From NCBI GenBank assembly GCA_028277395.1, contig JANQGJ010000017.1, positions 1 to 64,000 on the forward strand: 64,000 bases of DNA, read 5' to 3'. Position numbers and translations under genes: made by a program. The stretch comes from Bacteroidales bacterium. GTDB taxonomy: Bacteria; Bacteroidota; Bacteroidia; Bacteroidales; F082. The notes under the pieces were generated by a model. It had not been told where the DNA came from, made no database searches, and was given only the letters and a program-made list of their open reading frames with translations. This document shows, in pieces, positions 19,284-28,147 of the stretch (position 1 is the first letter of the stretch; every line of letters begins with the position of its first letter).

Positions 19284-20282
19284 CTATTCATTGTCAATAG
19301 CCCATTTCAAATAAACAGAACCCCATGTAAAACCACCACCAAAAGCTGATAATATTATGTTATCACCTTTTTTAAGTTTTGGAGCCCATTCATGTAAACA
19401 CATCAATATGGTTCCGTTTGTTGTATTCCCATATCTTTCAATGTTTATCATTACTTTTTCTTTTTCCAGCCCCATTCTTCTGGCAGTGGCATCAATAATT
19501 CTCATATTTGCCTGATGTGGAACCAGGTAAGCTATATCTTCTGATTTAAGGTTATTGCGTTCCATAATTTCAACGCTCACATCAGCCATTTTTGTTACGG
19601 CAAACTTGAAAACTGCCTGACCTTCCTGGTAAATATAATGTTCGCGTGCATCAACAGTTTCATGAGAAGGTGGCTTAACAGATCCTCCAGCTTTTTGATG
19701 CAGGTGAGGTATTCCAACACCATCACTATACATTTTAGAATCAATAATTCCTAAATCTTCGGTTGTTGGTTCCAATAGAACAGCACCACCGGCATCACCA
19801 AATAATATACATGTAGTACGATCAGTATAATCAACTATAGAGGACATTTTATCAGCACCAACAACAACAACTTTTTTGTATTGACCTGACTCCACAAATC
19901 TACGTCCTGTATCAAGAGCATAAATGAAGCCTGAACAAGCAGCATTTAAATCATAACTAAAGGCATTTTTGATTCCTGCCTTCTCACTAATAATAGTAGC
20001 AGTAGCAGGAAAAAGCATATCCGGAGTAACTGTTGCACAGATTAACAGATCCACTTCATCAGGAGATGTATTTGTTTTCTTTAACAAACCTTCAACAGCT
20101 TTTACTCCAATATGAGATGTGCCCAGCCCCTCACCTTTCAAAATGTGCCTTTCTTTAACACCGGTACGGGTTAGTATCCATTCATCAGTAGTATCCACTA
20201 TGGTCTCCAGTTCTTTATTTGTAAGAATATAATCGGGAGCCCACGCATGAATCCCGGTAATTGCTGCATTTATTTTTGACAT
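19284..20282 (-). CDS. fabH: 3-oxoacyl-ACP synthase III
   Basis: Condenses an acyl-CoA with malonyl-ACP to start fatty acid synthesis. It has 332 residues from ATG 20282; the upstream extension (to 20321) overlaps the promoter and is rejected. The thiolase-fold triad is visible: Cys in [12 protein letters not shown], His in [11 protein letters not shown] and Asn in [19 protein letters not shown] closes the protein. It lies downstream of rpmF on the same strand, the common yceD-rpmF-fabH order, but it also has its own promoter. Confidence 0.96.
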   Translation of the reverse strand: MSKINAAITGIHAWAPDYILTNKELETIVDTTDEWILTRTGVKERHILKGEGLGTSHIGVKAVEGLLKKTNTSPDEVDLLICATVTPDMLFPATATIISEKAGIKNAFSYDLNAACSGFIYALDTGRRFVESGQYKKVVVVGADKMSSIVDYTDRTTCILFGDAGGAVLLEPTTEDLGIIDSKMYSDGVGIPHLHQKAGGSVKPPSHETVDAREHYIYQEGQAVFKFAVTKMADVSVEIMERNNLKSEDIAYLVPHQANMRIIDATARRMGLEKEKVMINIERYGNTTNGTILMCLHEWAPKLKKGDNIILSAFGGGFTWGSVYLKWAIDNE

Positions 20283-20310
20283 ACTTTGTTTTTTACTAAT
20301 TCCTCTCCCG

Positions 20311-20340
20311 CAAAAGTACACATTTTAGTATTGCGACAAT
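20311..20340 (-). promoter_or_regulatory. promoter of fabH
   Basis: Read on -, ATTG (20337-20340), an 18-bp spacer, then TACTTTTG (20311-20318), an exact TAnnTTTG. The -7 element ends 28 bp before the fabH ATG at 20282, which supports that start. Confidence 0.6.
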
Positions 20341-20474
20341 TTTATGCAGGATTCAGCATTGTTACCGATATTTATAAAAAAACAAAACCCTTGGATACCG
20401 GAATATACAAGAGCTTTTTCTGTTATTATATTATACCAGAAACAATGTACTGATAACTAAAATCTGAAATATTA

Positions 20475-20666
20475 TTATTCTGCTTTGGCGTTTTCAACCA
20501 CCAGTTTTCCTTTGTAATACATGTCGCCATCAACATAATATGCACGGTGGTAAACATGAACTGTACCGGTGGTAGGGCATGTTGCCAATTGAGGAGCCTC
20601 AGCTTTATAATGAGTTCTCCTTTTATCTCTTCTGGTTTTCGAAATTTTCCGCTTTGGATGTGCCAT
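20475..20666 (-). CDS. rpmF: 50S ribosomal protein L32
   Basis: A 63-residue basic protein of the large ribosomal subunit. The conserved opening [20 protein letters not shown] is complete, followed by [20 protein letters not shown]. Of the four zinc-ligand cysteines found in some L32 forms only one remains here, so this is the zinc-independent form. It starts 25 bp after the yceD-like gene and shares its promoter. Confidence 0.97.
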   Translation of the reverse strand: MAHPKRKISKTRRDKRRTHYKAEAPQLATCPTTGTVHVYHRAYYVDGDMYYKGKLVVENAKAE

Positions 20667-20691
20667 TTTATTATTACTTTATATGATTACT

Positions 20692-21198
20692 TTAATCTAA
20701 TTTCAAATTTTTTAATGCATCCCACCTGGGATCAGTTTTTTGTTCAGAGTACTCGTTGAGTCGTTCTATCATGTCTAAATTACAAGTGTAGTTACCATCC
20801 TTATCGTTGGGATGTACCTTCTTTATTGGTAACATTAAATTTATGTACTCGTAAATATACTGACTAATATCAATGCTGCTTTCATCTGACGGTATCGTAA
20901 TTATTTCATCCGAAACCTCTTCAAAATCATTGGCATACTTTACTATCAACCTAAAATCATCAGAAACACCTAATTCAAAAGAATCAAGACAACGGTCGCA
21001 TTTTAAAAGCAGATTACCCTTAAATTTGAAAGTAAAATCAAGAAGTGTTGATTCTTTAATCAATCCTACATTCAAATCCACACAGCCTCCATCAACTTCA
21101 AGGTACTCATAATTACTAAAGAACGAATCATCAATTTCAAATGTATAGTTGTGGTTTCCTAAACCCAGTCCCTTGATCGGAATTATATATTCAACCAT
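20692..21198 (-). CDS. YceD/DUF177 family protein
   Basis: A 168-residue cytosolic protein of the DUF177 family, which is usually encoded just before rpmF and is linked to 23S rRNA or ribosome maturation in other organisms. ATG 21198 is preferred over the extension to 21216 because it gives the compact start MVEYIIPIKGLGLG. The conserved CDRCL motif lies in LLLKCDRCLDSFELGV. A C-terminal DPRWDALKNLK is also typical of the family. Confidence 0.85.
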   Translation of the reverse strand: MVEYIIPIKGLGLGNHNYTFEIDDSFFSNYEYLEVDGGCVDLNVGLIKESTLLDFTFKFKGNLLLKCDRCLDSFELGVSDDFRLIVKYANDFEEVSDEIITIPSDESSIDISQYIYEYINLMLPIKKVHPNDKDGNYTCNLDMIERLNEYSEQKTDPRWDALKNLKLD

Positions 21199-21227
21199 CT
21201 TTTTCACCCTACACAAAAATCGGGCGG

Positions 21228-21259
21228 CAAAATTACATCTAATTATTATTAATTACAAA
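21228..21259 (-). promoter_or_regulatory. promoter of the yceD-rpmF operon (full Bacteroidota consensus)
   Basis: Read on -, TTTG (21256-21259), a 20-bp spacer, then TAATTTTG (21228-21235). Both elements match the Bacteroidota -33/-7 consensus exactly with normal spacing. The -7 element ends 29 bp before the ATG at 21198. This is the best promoter match in the window. Confidence 0.8.
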
Positions 21260-21444
21260 CATTAGTTGCAGAATGATTTAGCTAAGAGTTTATTATAATT
21301 TTCATGTTTATTGTTAAATTATTAACATAAAAAGCGTTGTTTTTTTGATTCTTCAAATGAGTAATTTTTGAGCTTTGTTGCATGGGCCTGATTTACAGAA
21401 TCTTACATGCTTGTTTGGAGCGGCAATAAATAGCTGTTTTATAA

Positions 21445-21474
21445 TTTGGTTTTGAACAATTCTATATAAATTTG
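21445..21474 (+). promoter_or_regulatory. promoter of the proline dehydrogenase gene
   Basis: TTTG (21445-21448), an 18-bp spacer, then TAAATTTG (21467-21474), an exact -7 match. The ATG is 32 bp downstream at 21507. Confidence 0.6.
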
Positions 21475-21506
21475 CGGCATTATAACAATTTAATAATATT
21501 AAAATT

Positions 21507-22424
21507 ATGATGTTCATAAATAAATTGATAGCAGCAATATTACCTTTGATGCCACAAAAACTTGTATGGATATTTTCAAAAAGATATATTGCCGGGCAAA
21601 CTCTGGGTGAAGCTATTGGGATTGCCAAAAAACTGAACAATGAGGGCAACCTTGTTACAATTGACCTCCTTGGTGAATTCATTACAGAATTATCACAGGC
21701 GGAAAAGAATCGTGATGAATATCTTGAGATTATTGAAACCGTTGAAAAAAGTAATATTAACGGTAATTATTCCCTTAAACCAACCATGTTTGGTTTGTTG
21801 ATTGATAAAGATGCCTGTTACAAGATGATCAGGGATATTGTTAAAAAGGCTGTTGAACATAATAATTTTGTTAGGGTTGACATGGAAGATTCGCAATGCG
21901 TTGACCTTGAGATTGAACTCTACAGAAAGCTTAAAGAGGAATTTCCTGAAAACGTTGGTCTGGTTGTTCAGGCCTATCTGCACAGGACTATTCACGATCT
22001 TGAAGATATGATGGATATGCATTCACCTGAAAATCCATTGAATTACAGAATTTGTAAAGGTATTTATGTTGAATCAGAAAAAATTGCATATAAAAAATAC
22101 GCTGAAATAAACGAGCACTTCCTGGAAGACCTGGAATTTATGTTCAAAAATGGAATTTATCCAGGTATTGCCACGCATGACGAGAAACTTGTAAATGGTG
22201 CTTATGAGTTAATTGAAAAATATAACGTTCCTAAGGATAAGTTTGAATTTCAAATGCTTTACGGAGTTACACCTGCGCTACGCAGATCAATACTTAAAAA
22301 AGGATACCGAATGAGGATTTATACTCCATTTGGAAAACAATGGTTTGCTTATTCAACAAGGAGACTCAAAGAGAACCCCAAAATGGCACAGGAAATTATA
22401 AAAGCCCTGTTTGTAAGAGGTTAA
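21507..22424 (+). CDS. proline dehydrogenase (single-domain PRODH)
   Basis: FAD enzyme oxidising proline to pyrroline-5-carboxylate, feeding electrons to quinones. At 305 residues it is the stand-alone form, not a PutA fusion. The TIM-barrel strands carry family motifs: FVRVDMEDS (about 114), YRICKGIYVESEKIAY (about 180), GIATHDEKLV (about 221), FEFQMLYGV and the C-terminal RMRIYTPFGKQWFAYSTRRL that binds flavin and proline. ATG 21507 follows a good promoter. No pyrroline-5-carboxylate dehydrogenase lies beside it. Confidence 0.9.
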   Translation: MMFINKLIAAILPLMPQKLVWIFSKRYIAGQTLGEAIGIAKKLNNEGNLVTIDLLGEFITELSQAEKNRDEYLEIIETVEKSNINGNYSLKPTMFGLLIDKDACYKMIRDIVKKAVEHNNFVRVDMEDSQCVDLEIELYRKLKEEFPENVGLVVQAYLHRTIHDLEDMMDMHSPENPLNYRICKGIYVESEKIAYKKYAEINEHFLEDLEFMFKNGIYPGIATHDEKLVNGAYELIEKYNVPKDKFEFQMLYGVTPALRRSILKKGYRMRIYTPFGKQWFAYSTRRLKENPKMAQEIIKALFVRG

Positions 22425-22457
22425 TTTTCAGAACAGGTTATTAAGGTTTTACTAAAG

Positions 22458-22509
22458 AAACCGAAACCACGGAAATGTGATCATCATTCAGGGGTTTCGG
22501 TTTTTTTTT
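22458..22509 (+). terminator. Rho-independent terminator after the proline dehydrogenase gene
   Basis: AAACCGAAACC (22458-22468) pairs perfectly with GGTTTCGGTTT (22493-22503), and the T-run extends to 22509. It lies 34 bp after the stop codon. Confidence 0.85.
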
Positions 22510-22573
22510 GAGAAAAAGGCACGGGAATTATTCCCGCACCTAAAGAATCAAACTTGAACTCTGAAAAGTTTCT

Positions 22574-24904
22574 TTAAAAATGAATTTTATACATGATATT
22601 CGGTATCATATTTAACTGGGTATAGTAGTCCCTATCATCTTTATACTCATTGTAATACTCGTAAATTCGTGCCTGATTACCAAATACATTGTAAATATCC
22701 AGATATATTTCGTGTCTTACTCTTGGTCTGTTAAATGAATAACCTGCCGTGAAATTCATTTGGAATACATTGTCAAGACTGCTATTATATGCTTCATCCG
22801 TTTTATAAACACTTTCTCCCTCAATTCTGGATTTTTCCAGATCAAGAGGTAAGTATTTGTTTCCTCCGTTCACAAAAAACTTGGCATTTAGGTTTAGCTT
22901 GTTCCCGTTTTCAGGCTTACCGATAGTAAATTCTTTTCCTATCAGGAAGTTAGCAGCATATCCTGCATTATATTTTGTATTTCTCAATTTCCCATCCAGT
23001 GATTTGTATTTTGAATCGAATACAGATGCTGTTATCATGAAATAATAACTGTCAAAGAAATATCTTTCAAGAGTAAATTCAAGTCCGTAATTGTAACCTT
23101 TTCCTTTGCTAACAAGAGCTTTATCAACATAACCATGTGATTTGTTGATAAGTGAAAAATAACTGGTATCAATATTTTCAACCGGTACACTATAAAGGTT
23201 TTGATAATATATTTCAACTTTTGCTACCAGCTTTTCAGATAAATTACGCTGATATCCCATAATGTAATGGTCAGATTTTGTTAAATCAAGATTTGCGTTT
23301 GGCTGACCTGGTTTTCCATTATCATCATATACCGTTGCGTAGTATGTGATAATACTTTCAACCATACTATGCTTTCCATACCCAAAACTGATAATCTGAT
23401 TTGAGGTAGGTTGCCAGTTTATTGCTATTCTTGGCTCAAGAGTATTTGCATCATTAAGCATAAATTGGGTATAATGCAGACCACTAACCATAGTAATTTT
23501 TGGTGATATACGATATTTCCAGGTTGCAAAACCCTGAACCAGGCCTGCATCTCTGTTTAAATTAATCCCGTTTTTCCAAATATCATCATCAATATAATTA
23601 TCTTCCATATCATAAATAAAGTGATCGTAATTTAATCCTGTCATTATACTATGCTTAGCATTAAATTTATGATTTAAAGAAACCGCTCCTCTCACCGTAG
23701 TTTTATCCCAGCTACCCGTTCCTGTATGCATCATATCTGAATTTTTCAATTCATATTCCTTATAATCACTGCCATTGGCAGAACCACTAACAGAAGTTTT
23801 CAAATACGTTTTCGATGAAAAATGGTAAAAATGCAATAGTCCAACTGTTCCCATATATGAGTCATAGTCTCCTTTTTCCCTGATTATGCCTTCTGTATCT
23901 TCTACTTCATCATTAATACTGCTCATTCCTCCAAGTCCAAATAATGTAAATGATCCCGCTTTACCAGTTGGAAGATTCACTTTAAACGCCAGATCCTGAT
24001 ACTTTGGGATTCCGCCAAAGTCAACTGCTCCCAGATTATCAAGCAAGGCAAGGGATGAATACCTGTAATTAAACAGATACGAGCCATCATAACCCCTTTT
24101 AAACGGACCTTCAGCAGATAGATCAACACCAAGAACACCAACCCCTATGGTATATTCGGGCTTTTCATTATTGCCGGTTCTCATTCTCACATCAAAAATC
24201 CCGGAAATTGCATTTCCATACTCTGGTGCAAATGCTCCCGTGAAAAAATCAGAATTTGCAAGCATATTACTACTTAAAGCATTTATAGGTCCTCCGGTAG
24301 TACTTTCATTACTAAAATGATTCGGATTGGGAATATCTATTCCTTCAAGTTTCCAAAGTATTCCTTTTGGTGAGTTTCCTCTCACTATAATATCATTGTT
24401 ACCCATGGGGTCGCTGGTAACTCCGGCAAAAGCCGATACCATTCGAGAAGGATCGTCAAGAGAGCCTGCAAAGCGCTGAGTTTCTTCTACCGTAACCTGT
24501 CTGGCACTTATCAGTGACATTTCGTTGTTTACAACTCCTTTTTCTGTACCCCCGGTAATTATTACCTCGTTCAAATTAACAAGTGACTCCTGCATTTCGA
24601 GATTCAAAAATACTTCCTTACCTGTCCCAACTATGATATTTTGAATAGTACGGGTTTCGTAACCCAAACATGAAAGGCGTAATGTGACTCTTCCTACACT
24701 TACATTTTCAATTTTGAACGATCCATTATAGTCAGTTGATGTTCCCTGTGGTGGATCAGTATCAATTATTAATATGTTTACCCCGAATATTGGCATTTTA
24801 GTATCACGGTCAACAACATATCCTCTTACTGTTTGAGAATAATTAATTGAGAATGCTGTGAGGTAAATACCTGCTAAAAAAATCAATAAAGCTATTTTCT
24901 TCAT
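22574..24904 (-). CDS. TonB-dependent outer-membrane receptor with carboxypeptidase-regulatory-like N-terminus
   Basis: A 776-residue outer-membrane transporter energised by TonB. Order: signal peptide (MKKIALLIFLAGIYLTAFS), a CarboxypepD_reg-like beta-sandwich at ~25-110 (VRGYVVDRDTKMPIFGVNIL), a plug domain (~130-240; DPSRMVSAFAGVTSDPMG, IIVRGNSPKG), then a beta-barrel ending in an aromatic residue (NIMYKIHF). It lacks a neighbouring SusD, so a SusC/D polysaccharide system is not supported; a siderophore, cofactor or peptide is as likely. It converges with the proline dehydrogenase gene. Confidence 0.88.
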   Translation of the reverse strand: MKKIALLIFLAGIYLTAFSINYSQTVRGYVVDRDTKMPIFGVNILIIDTDPPQGTSTDYNGSFKIENVSVGRVTLRLSCLGYETRTIQNIIVGTGKEVFLNLEMQESLVNLNEVIITGGTEKGVVNNEMSLISARQVTVEETQRFAGSLDDPSRMVSAFAGVTSDPMGNNDIIVRGNSPKGILWKLEGIDIPNPNHFSNESTTGGPINALSSNMLANSDFFTGAFAPEYGNAISGIFDVRMRTGNNEKPEYTIGVGVLGVDLSAEGPFKRGYDGSYLFNYRYSSLALLDNLGAVDFGGIPKYQDLAFKVNLPTGKAGSFTLFGLGGMSSINDEVEDTEGIIREKGDYDSYMGTVGLLHFYHFSSKTYLKTSVSGSANGSDYKEYELKNSDMMHTGTGSWDKTTVRGAVSLNHKFNAKHSIMTGLNYDHFIYDMEDNYIDDDIWKNGINLNRDAGLVQGFATWKYRISPKITMVSGLHYTQFMLNDANTLEPRIAINWQPTSNQIISFGYGKHSMVESIITYYATVYDDNGKPGQPNANLDLTKSDHYIMGYQRNLSEKLVAKVEIYYQNLYSVPVENIDTSYFSLINKSHGYVDKALVSKGKGYNYGLEFTLERYFFDSYYFMITASVFDSKYKSLDGKLRNTKYNAGYAANFLIGKEFTIGKPENGNKLNLNAKFFVNGGNKYLPLDLEKSRIEGESVYKTDEAYNSSLDNVFQMNFTAGYSFNRPRVRHEIYLDIYNVFGNQARIYEYYNEYKDDRDYYTQLNMIPNIMYKIHF

Positions 24905-25174
24905 TTTCGTTTGTGTTCTTTTTACTTGTTATTATGCATACTTCTTCCAATACAGAATTCTGCATATTTTATATCTACTAAACTGATTAAGGATTTTTTA
25001 ACAAACTGTATTCCCGGGATTTACAGCTCGAACTTATTTTTAACTAATTCACTTCTAAAGACAGGATAATAAAACAAGGGTTGTAATTAAATGTAAAAGA
25101 AATTGTAAAAAAATCTCAATTGTTTGTGTTTTCAATTATTTCAAAAGAAAATAAATCTGATTTTTAATAATAAA

Positions 25175-26197
25175 TCAGAAACTTATTGCCAGTTTAATTC
25201 CTGCATAATTGTGATTTGTTCCCTTCTCAAATTCTTTTGTTAAAAAGTTATGGGTATAACTAAGCGACATGTTTCTCCAGGCACAGCCTATAGTAACATC
25301 GATGAAAAATACCAGTTTAGATATTTCTTCATAAGAAAGGACATATGGGTTGTTTTTAGAAAATACACCTCCCTGTAATGTGGCGTTGTACAATACATAT
25401 CTGGTGTATGTGTTCAAACTTGAGAACATTAGTGGTTTTCTATTATTTGATTTTCCAGCTCCATCCTGATCAAATAAATTCTTACTGTAAAATATTGCTC
25501 CCCCAATACTAATATCATCAAATAATGTACCTGCCCTAACCTCTCCCGTTGCAGCAATTTTAAAAGAAGGAGTTAATAAAACAGGCAACCGGGCGACTAA
25601 TTCGTAATTTAAAATTATATCATTGGTTACCTGGTAATCCCAACCAAGAGGGTCCGGAGAATCAATCCAGTCGTGTATTAGCTTCTGTAGCTTTTCACCC
25701 CCGGCAGAAGGTCCTATAATACCTATTCTCAGAGTATTAATGAAATCAACATCCAAAATAGCCTTATTAGATACCTTAACGAAATCTATCTCAAGAGTTC
25801 CTGCAAACGGACGATCATTAAATTGTATTAGTGAATCTGTTATGCTTTTTGGAGTATAAAGACGTTGAGCGATCGAAACATATGAAGTAACATCCTCATA
25901 GCCTGAAAATTTTGGAAAAATAACTGATCCAGGAATTTTATTTAATTTCCTGTTGTAATACTTTATTTCCAGTCCATATGTATAATAATAATCGGAATAA
26001 TAATAAGTATCATTATCGAAATTTATCGTAACCGCCTGATTATTACGGCTATAATCATAGTTTGCAAATGGAATTAGTTGAGCTGATACTGCAAGAGGCA
26101 AGAGAAAAAGGTGAGTAAATATTACTGTAATTAGCAATCCGGTAGTTACCGGTATCTTAAAAGCCTTTAATAAATAATATGTAATGTTGCATTTCAA
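25175..26197 (-). CDS. LpxR-like outer-membrane lipid A deacylase (DUF2219)
   Basis: A 340-residue beta-barrel protein. The N-terminal hydrophobic segment (PVTTGLLITVIFTHLFLLPL) serves as signal peptide. Family features are the NFDNDTYYYSDYYYTYGLE segment near residue 55 and GPSAGGEKLQKLIHDWIDSP, then PLGWDYQ, near 165-190, matching the active-site region of LpxR, a Ca2+-dependent 3'-O-deacylase of lipid A. Only TTG (26197) is available as start. A TATATTTG -7 element on - (26205-26212) lies 7 bp upstream, giving a very short leader. Enzyme activity is inferred from family only. Confidence 0.75.
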   Translation of the reverse strand: MKCNITYYLLKAFKIPVTTGLLITVIFTHLFLLPLAVSAQLIPFANYDYSRNNQAVTINFDNDTYYYSDYYYTYGLEIKYYNRKLNKIPGSVIFPKFSGYEDVTSYVSIAQRLYTPKSITDSLIQFNDRPFAGTLEIDFVKVSNKAILDVDFINTLRIGIIGPSAGGEKLQKLIHDWIDSPDPLGWDYQVTNDIILNYELVARLPVLLTPSFKIAATGEVRAGTLFDDISIGGAIFYSKNLFDQDGAGKSNNRKPLMFSSLNTYTRYVLYNATLQGGVFSKNNPYVLSYEEISKLVFFIDVTIGCAWRNMSLSYTHNFLTKEFEKGTNHNYAGIKLAISF

Positions 26198-26204
26198 ATT
26201 ATAA

Positions 26205-26212
26205 CAAATATA
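26205..26212 (-). promoter_or_regulatory. -7 element of the LpxR-like gene (TATATTTG)
   Basis: Exact TAnnTTTG read on -, 7 bp ahead of the TTG start at 26197. No clear -33 element. Confidence 0.4.
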
Positions 26213-26354
26213 TAGTGAAATTAGTAAATATCGCTGACCAGATTAACTGTTAACCTTGTTTTAAGTTTCCTGTTTTATAATAGTTTTTCCAAAATTCATT
26301 ATTAAATTTTCAATAATATTTTACACCTTTGTAATGTAATAATTATATTACATC

Positions 26355-27170
26355 ATGAAACAGAAAGTAAAAGATCTGCTACGTATATTATTGATTTATT
26401 CCATTGCGCTGTTTGCGGCAATAATTACTTTAAAATATACACCGTTATCAAATATACTCTTAAAAACAGCGATAGCAGATTTTGTTGCAATGGTTATTGT
26501 TTTCGCTTTTAGTGTTAAATTTAACAATTCCAGCGTTTATGATCCCTATTGGAGTGCCGCACCTGTTTTCATAGTAATTTACTGGCTATTCAATTCTCAG
26601 CAGATAGAATTTTACTATAAAATACTATGGGTTATAGTAGTAATATGGGGAGTACGGTTAACATGGAACTGGATATTAAGATGGGATGGTTTTGAAGACG
26701 AAGACTGGAGATATGTTAAAATCCGTAAAAAAACCGGAAAATATTACTGGATAGTTAGTTTTTTTGGCATTCATTTACTTCCAACAGCAATTGTATTTGC
26801 CGGGTTAACACCATTGTTTTATGCTTTTAATGCCCCGGTAAATTCCCCAACTTCATGGTTTACTGTAACAGCAGTATTTTTCACAATGTCAGCTATTTAT
26901 CTTGAAAAACTAGCTGATGACTTATTAAGGCAACATGTAAAATCAGGAAGAAGCAAAACCGAATTACTTCAGAAAAGTGTTTGGGGTTTAATAAAATATC
27001 CCAATTATGCCGGAGAAGTTTTGTTTTGGTGGGGACTGTATTTTATGAGCATTTTTGTTGACCTTGATAACTGGTGGACTATTTTCGGACCATTAAGTGT
27101 TACATTGTTGTTTGTTTTTGTGAGTATTCCAATGATGAGAAAAAGGCTTGCAGGAAAAACATACAAATAA
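26355..27170 (+). CDS. DUF1295 / steroid 5-alpha-reductase-like membrane protein
   Basis: A 271-residue integral membrane protein with about seven helices. DUF1295 hallmarks are RLTWNWILRWDGFEDEDWRY (about 96-115) and the C-terminal WGLIKYPNYAGEVLFWWGLY, equivalent to the NADPH-binding end of the 5-alpha-reductase/isoprenylcysteine methyltransferase superfamily. No substrate is established for bacterial DUF1295 proteins. It stands alone, divergent from the LpxR-like gene. Confidence 0.8.
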   Translation: MKQKVKDLLRILLIYSIALFAAIITLKYTPLSNILLKTAIADFVAMVIVFAFSVKFNNSSVYDPYWSAAPVFIVIYWLFNSQQIEFYYKILWVIVVIWGVRLTWNWILRWDGFEDEDWRYVKIRKKTGKYYWIVSFFGIHLLPTAIVFAGLTPLFYAFNAPVNSPTSWFTVTAVFFTMSAIYLEKLADDLLRQHVKSGRSKTELLQKSVWGLIKYPNYAGEVLFWWGLYFMSIFVDLDNWWTIFGPLSVTLLFVFVSIPMMRKRLAGKTYK

Positions 27171-27251
27171 CATTCCTTTTAATGGTGAATACTAACATCA
27201 ATTACTGTATTCTATAATTAATTTCTTCAGGCAGCGTTTTTAATAATAAAC

Positions 27252-27259
27252 TAATTTTG
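27252..27259 (+). promoter_or_regulatory. -7 element ahead of the 27305 gene pair (TAATTTTG)
   Basis: Exact TAnnTTTG match, 45 bp before the ATG at 27305. Confidence 0.4.
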
Positions 27260-27304
27260 CCTGTCAGAGGTATTTCACTCTAACAGGGTTAATACAATAG
27301 GATT

Positions 27305-28147
27305 ATGAGCAGGGTTTTTTCATTGGTATCTTTATTTACATTTATTACGCTTTTTGTAAACGCACAGTCGTATAACGGTTTTAGTGAAGATGAATCGAAT
27401 CTTTATGCCATGAACAAGCAGGTTGGACAATTTGTTCACAGATTTAATATGGAAGAGGACAAGTTTGGAAAACTACTACTTAAAACCGATGACAAATACA
27501 GAAATAATGAACTGCGAAATAAAATTCTCCCCGGTATGTTCGACAATCACAATCCCAGAACATCAGGAAATCTTAAAAAATATTTTGTCAGTGACGTTAC
27601 AAATGAAGATAATCCTGTTTTTCTGAATTTTCTTGATAAAAACTGGTATGCTGAAGTATCGGCCACTTTTGAAGTGAATGGAACCACTGAAAACATTGTG
27701 CTGTTTTTAACTTTGGAGGAAGAAAACCTGGGCTCGAAATGGATTCTTAGCAATGTTTATTTCCGGAATTTCAGTGTTCTTTTTCCAAAAACCGACCCTA
27801 CTGAACAAAGAAAACATTTCTTACATCCGCAAAGTCACGAACTTGATTTCATGAACCTCCACAAAGCATTGGAGAATTCAGAATATGTAGAATTATATGC
27901 TTCCACATATTATCAGCCTGATTATCTGACCCTGTTTTTTTATTTAATGAAAACGAATCAAATTAAATTCAAGAAAATAGACAATGTTAAGTTTCATTTT
28001 TTTCAAATAGAAAACTGGTACTTTGAACTGTCGTTTTTTAACAGAAATGATAGTAACTCCGGATGGCTTATTTCTAATTTGATTTATGTGAAAGAAGAGG
28101 ATAAACAAGAGCTAATAAGAACCTATAGATTATGCGCTTCAAACTAG
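27305..28147 (+). CDS. exported protein of unknown function, paired with the LRR protein
   Basis: A 280-residue protein with a clear signal peptide (MSRVFSLVSLFTFITLFVNAQ). I do not recognise a family. The mature part alternates strands and helices, with two similar blocks: FLDKNWYAEVSATFEVNG...WILSNVYFRNF (about 110-155) and FQIENWYFELSFFNRND...WLISNLIYV (about 234-263), each an NWY strand followed by W-(L/I)-(L/I)-SN, which suggests an internal duplication. Its 3' end overlaps the next gene by 16 bp, so the two are translationally coupled and probably act together at the cell envelope. Confidence 0.65.
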   Translation: MSRVFSLVSLFTFITLFVNAQSYNGFSEDESNLYAMNKQVGQFVHRFNMEEDKFGKLLLKTDDKYRNNELRNKILPGMFDNHNPRTSGNLKKYFVSDVTNEDNPVFLNFLDKNWYAEVSATFEVNGTTENIVLFLTLEEENLGSKWILSNVYFRNFSVLFPKTDPTEQRKHFLHPQSHELDFMNLHKALENSEYVELYASTYYQPDYLTLFFYLMKTNQIKFKKIDNVKFHFFQIENWYFELSFFNRNDSNSGWLISNLIYVKEEDKQELIRTYRLCASN

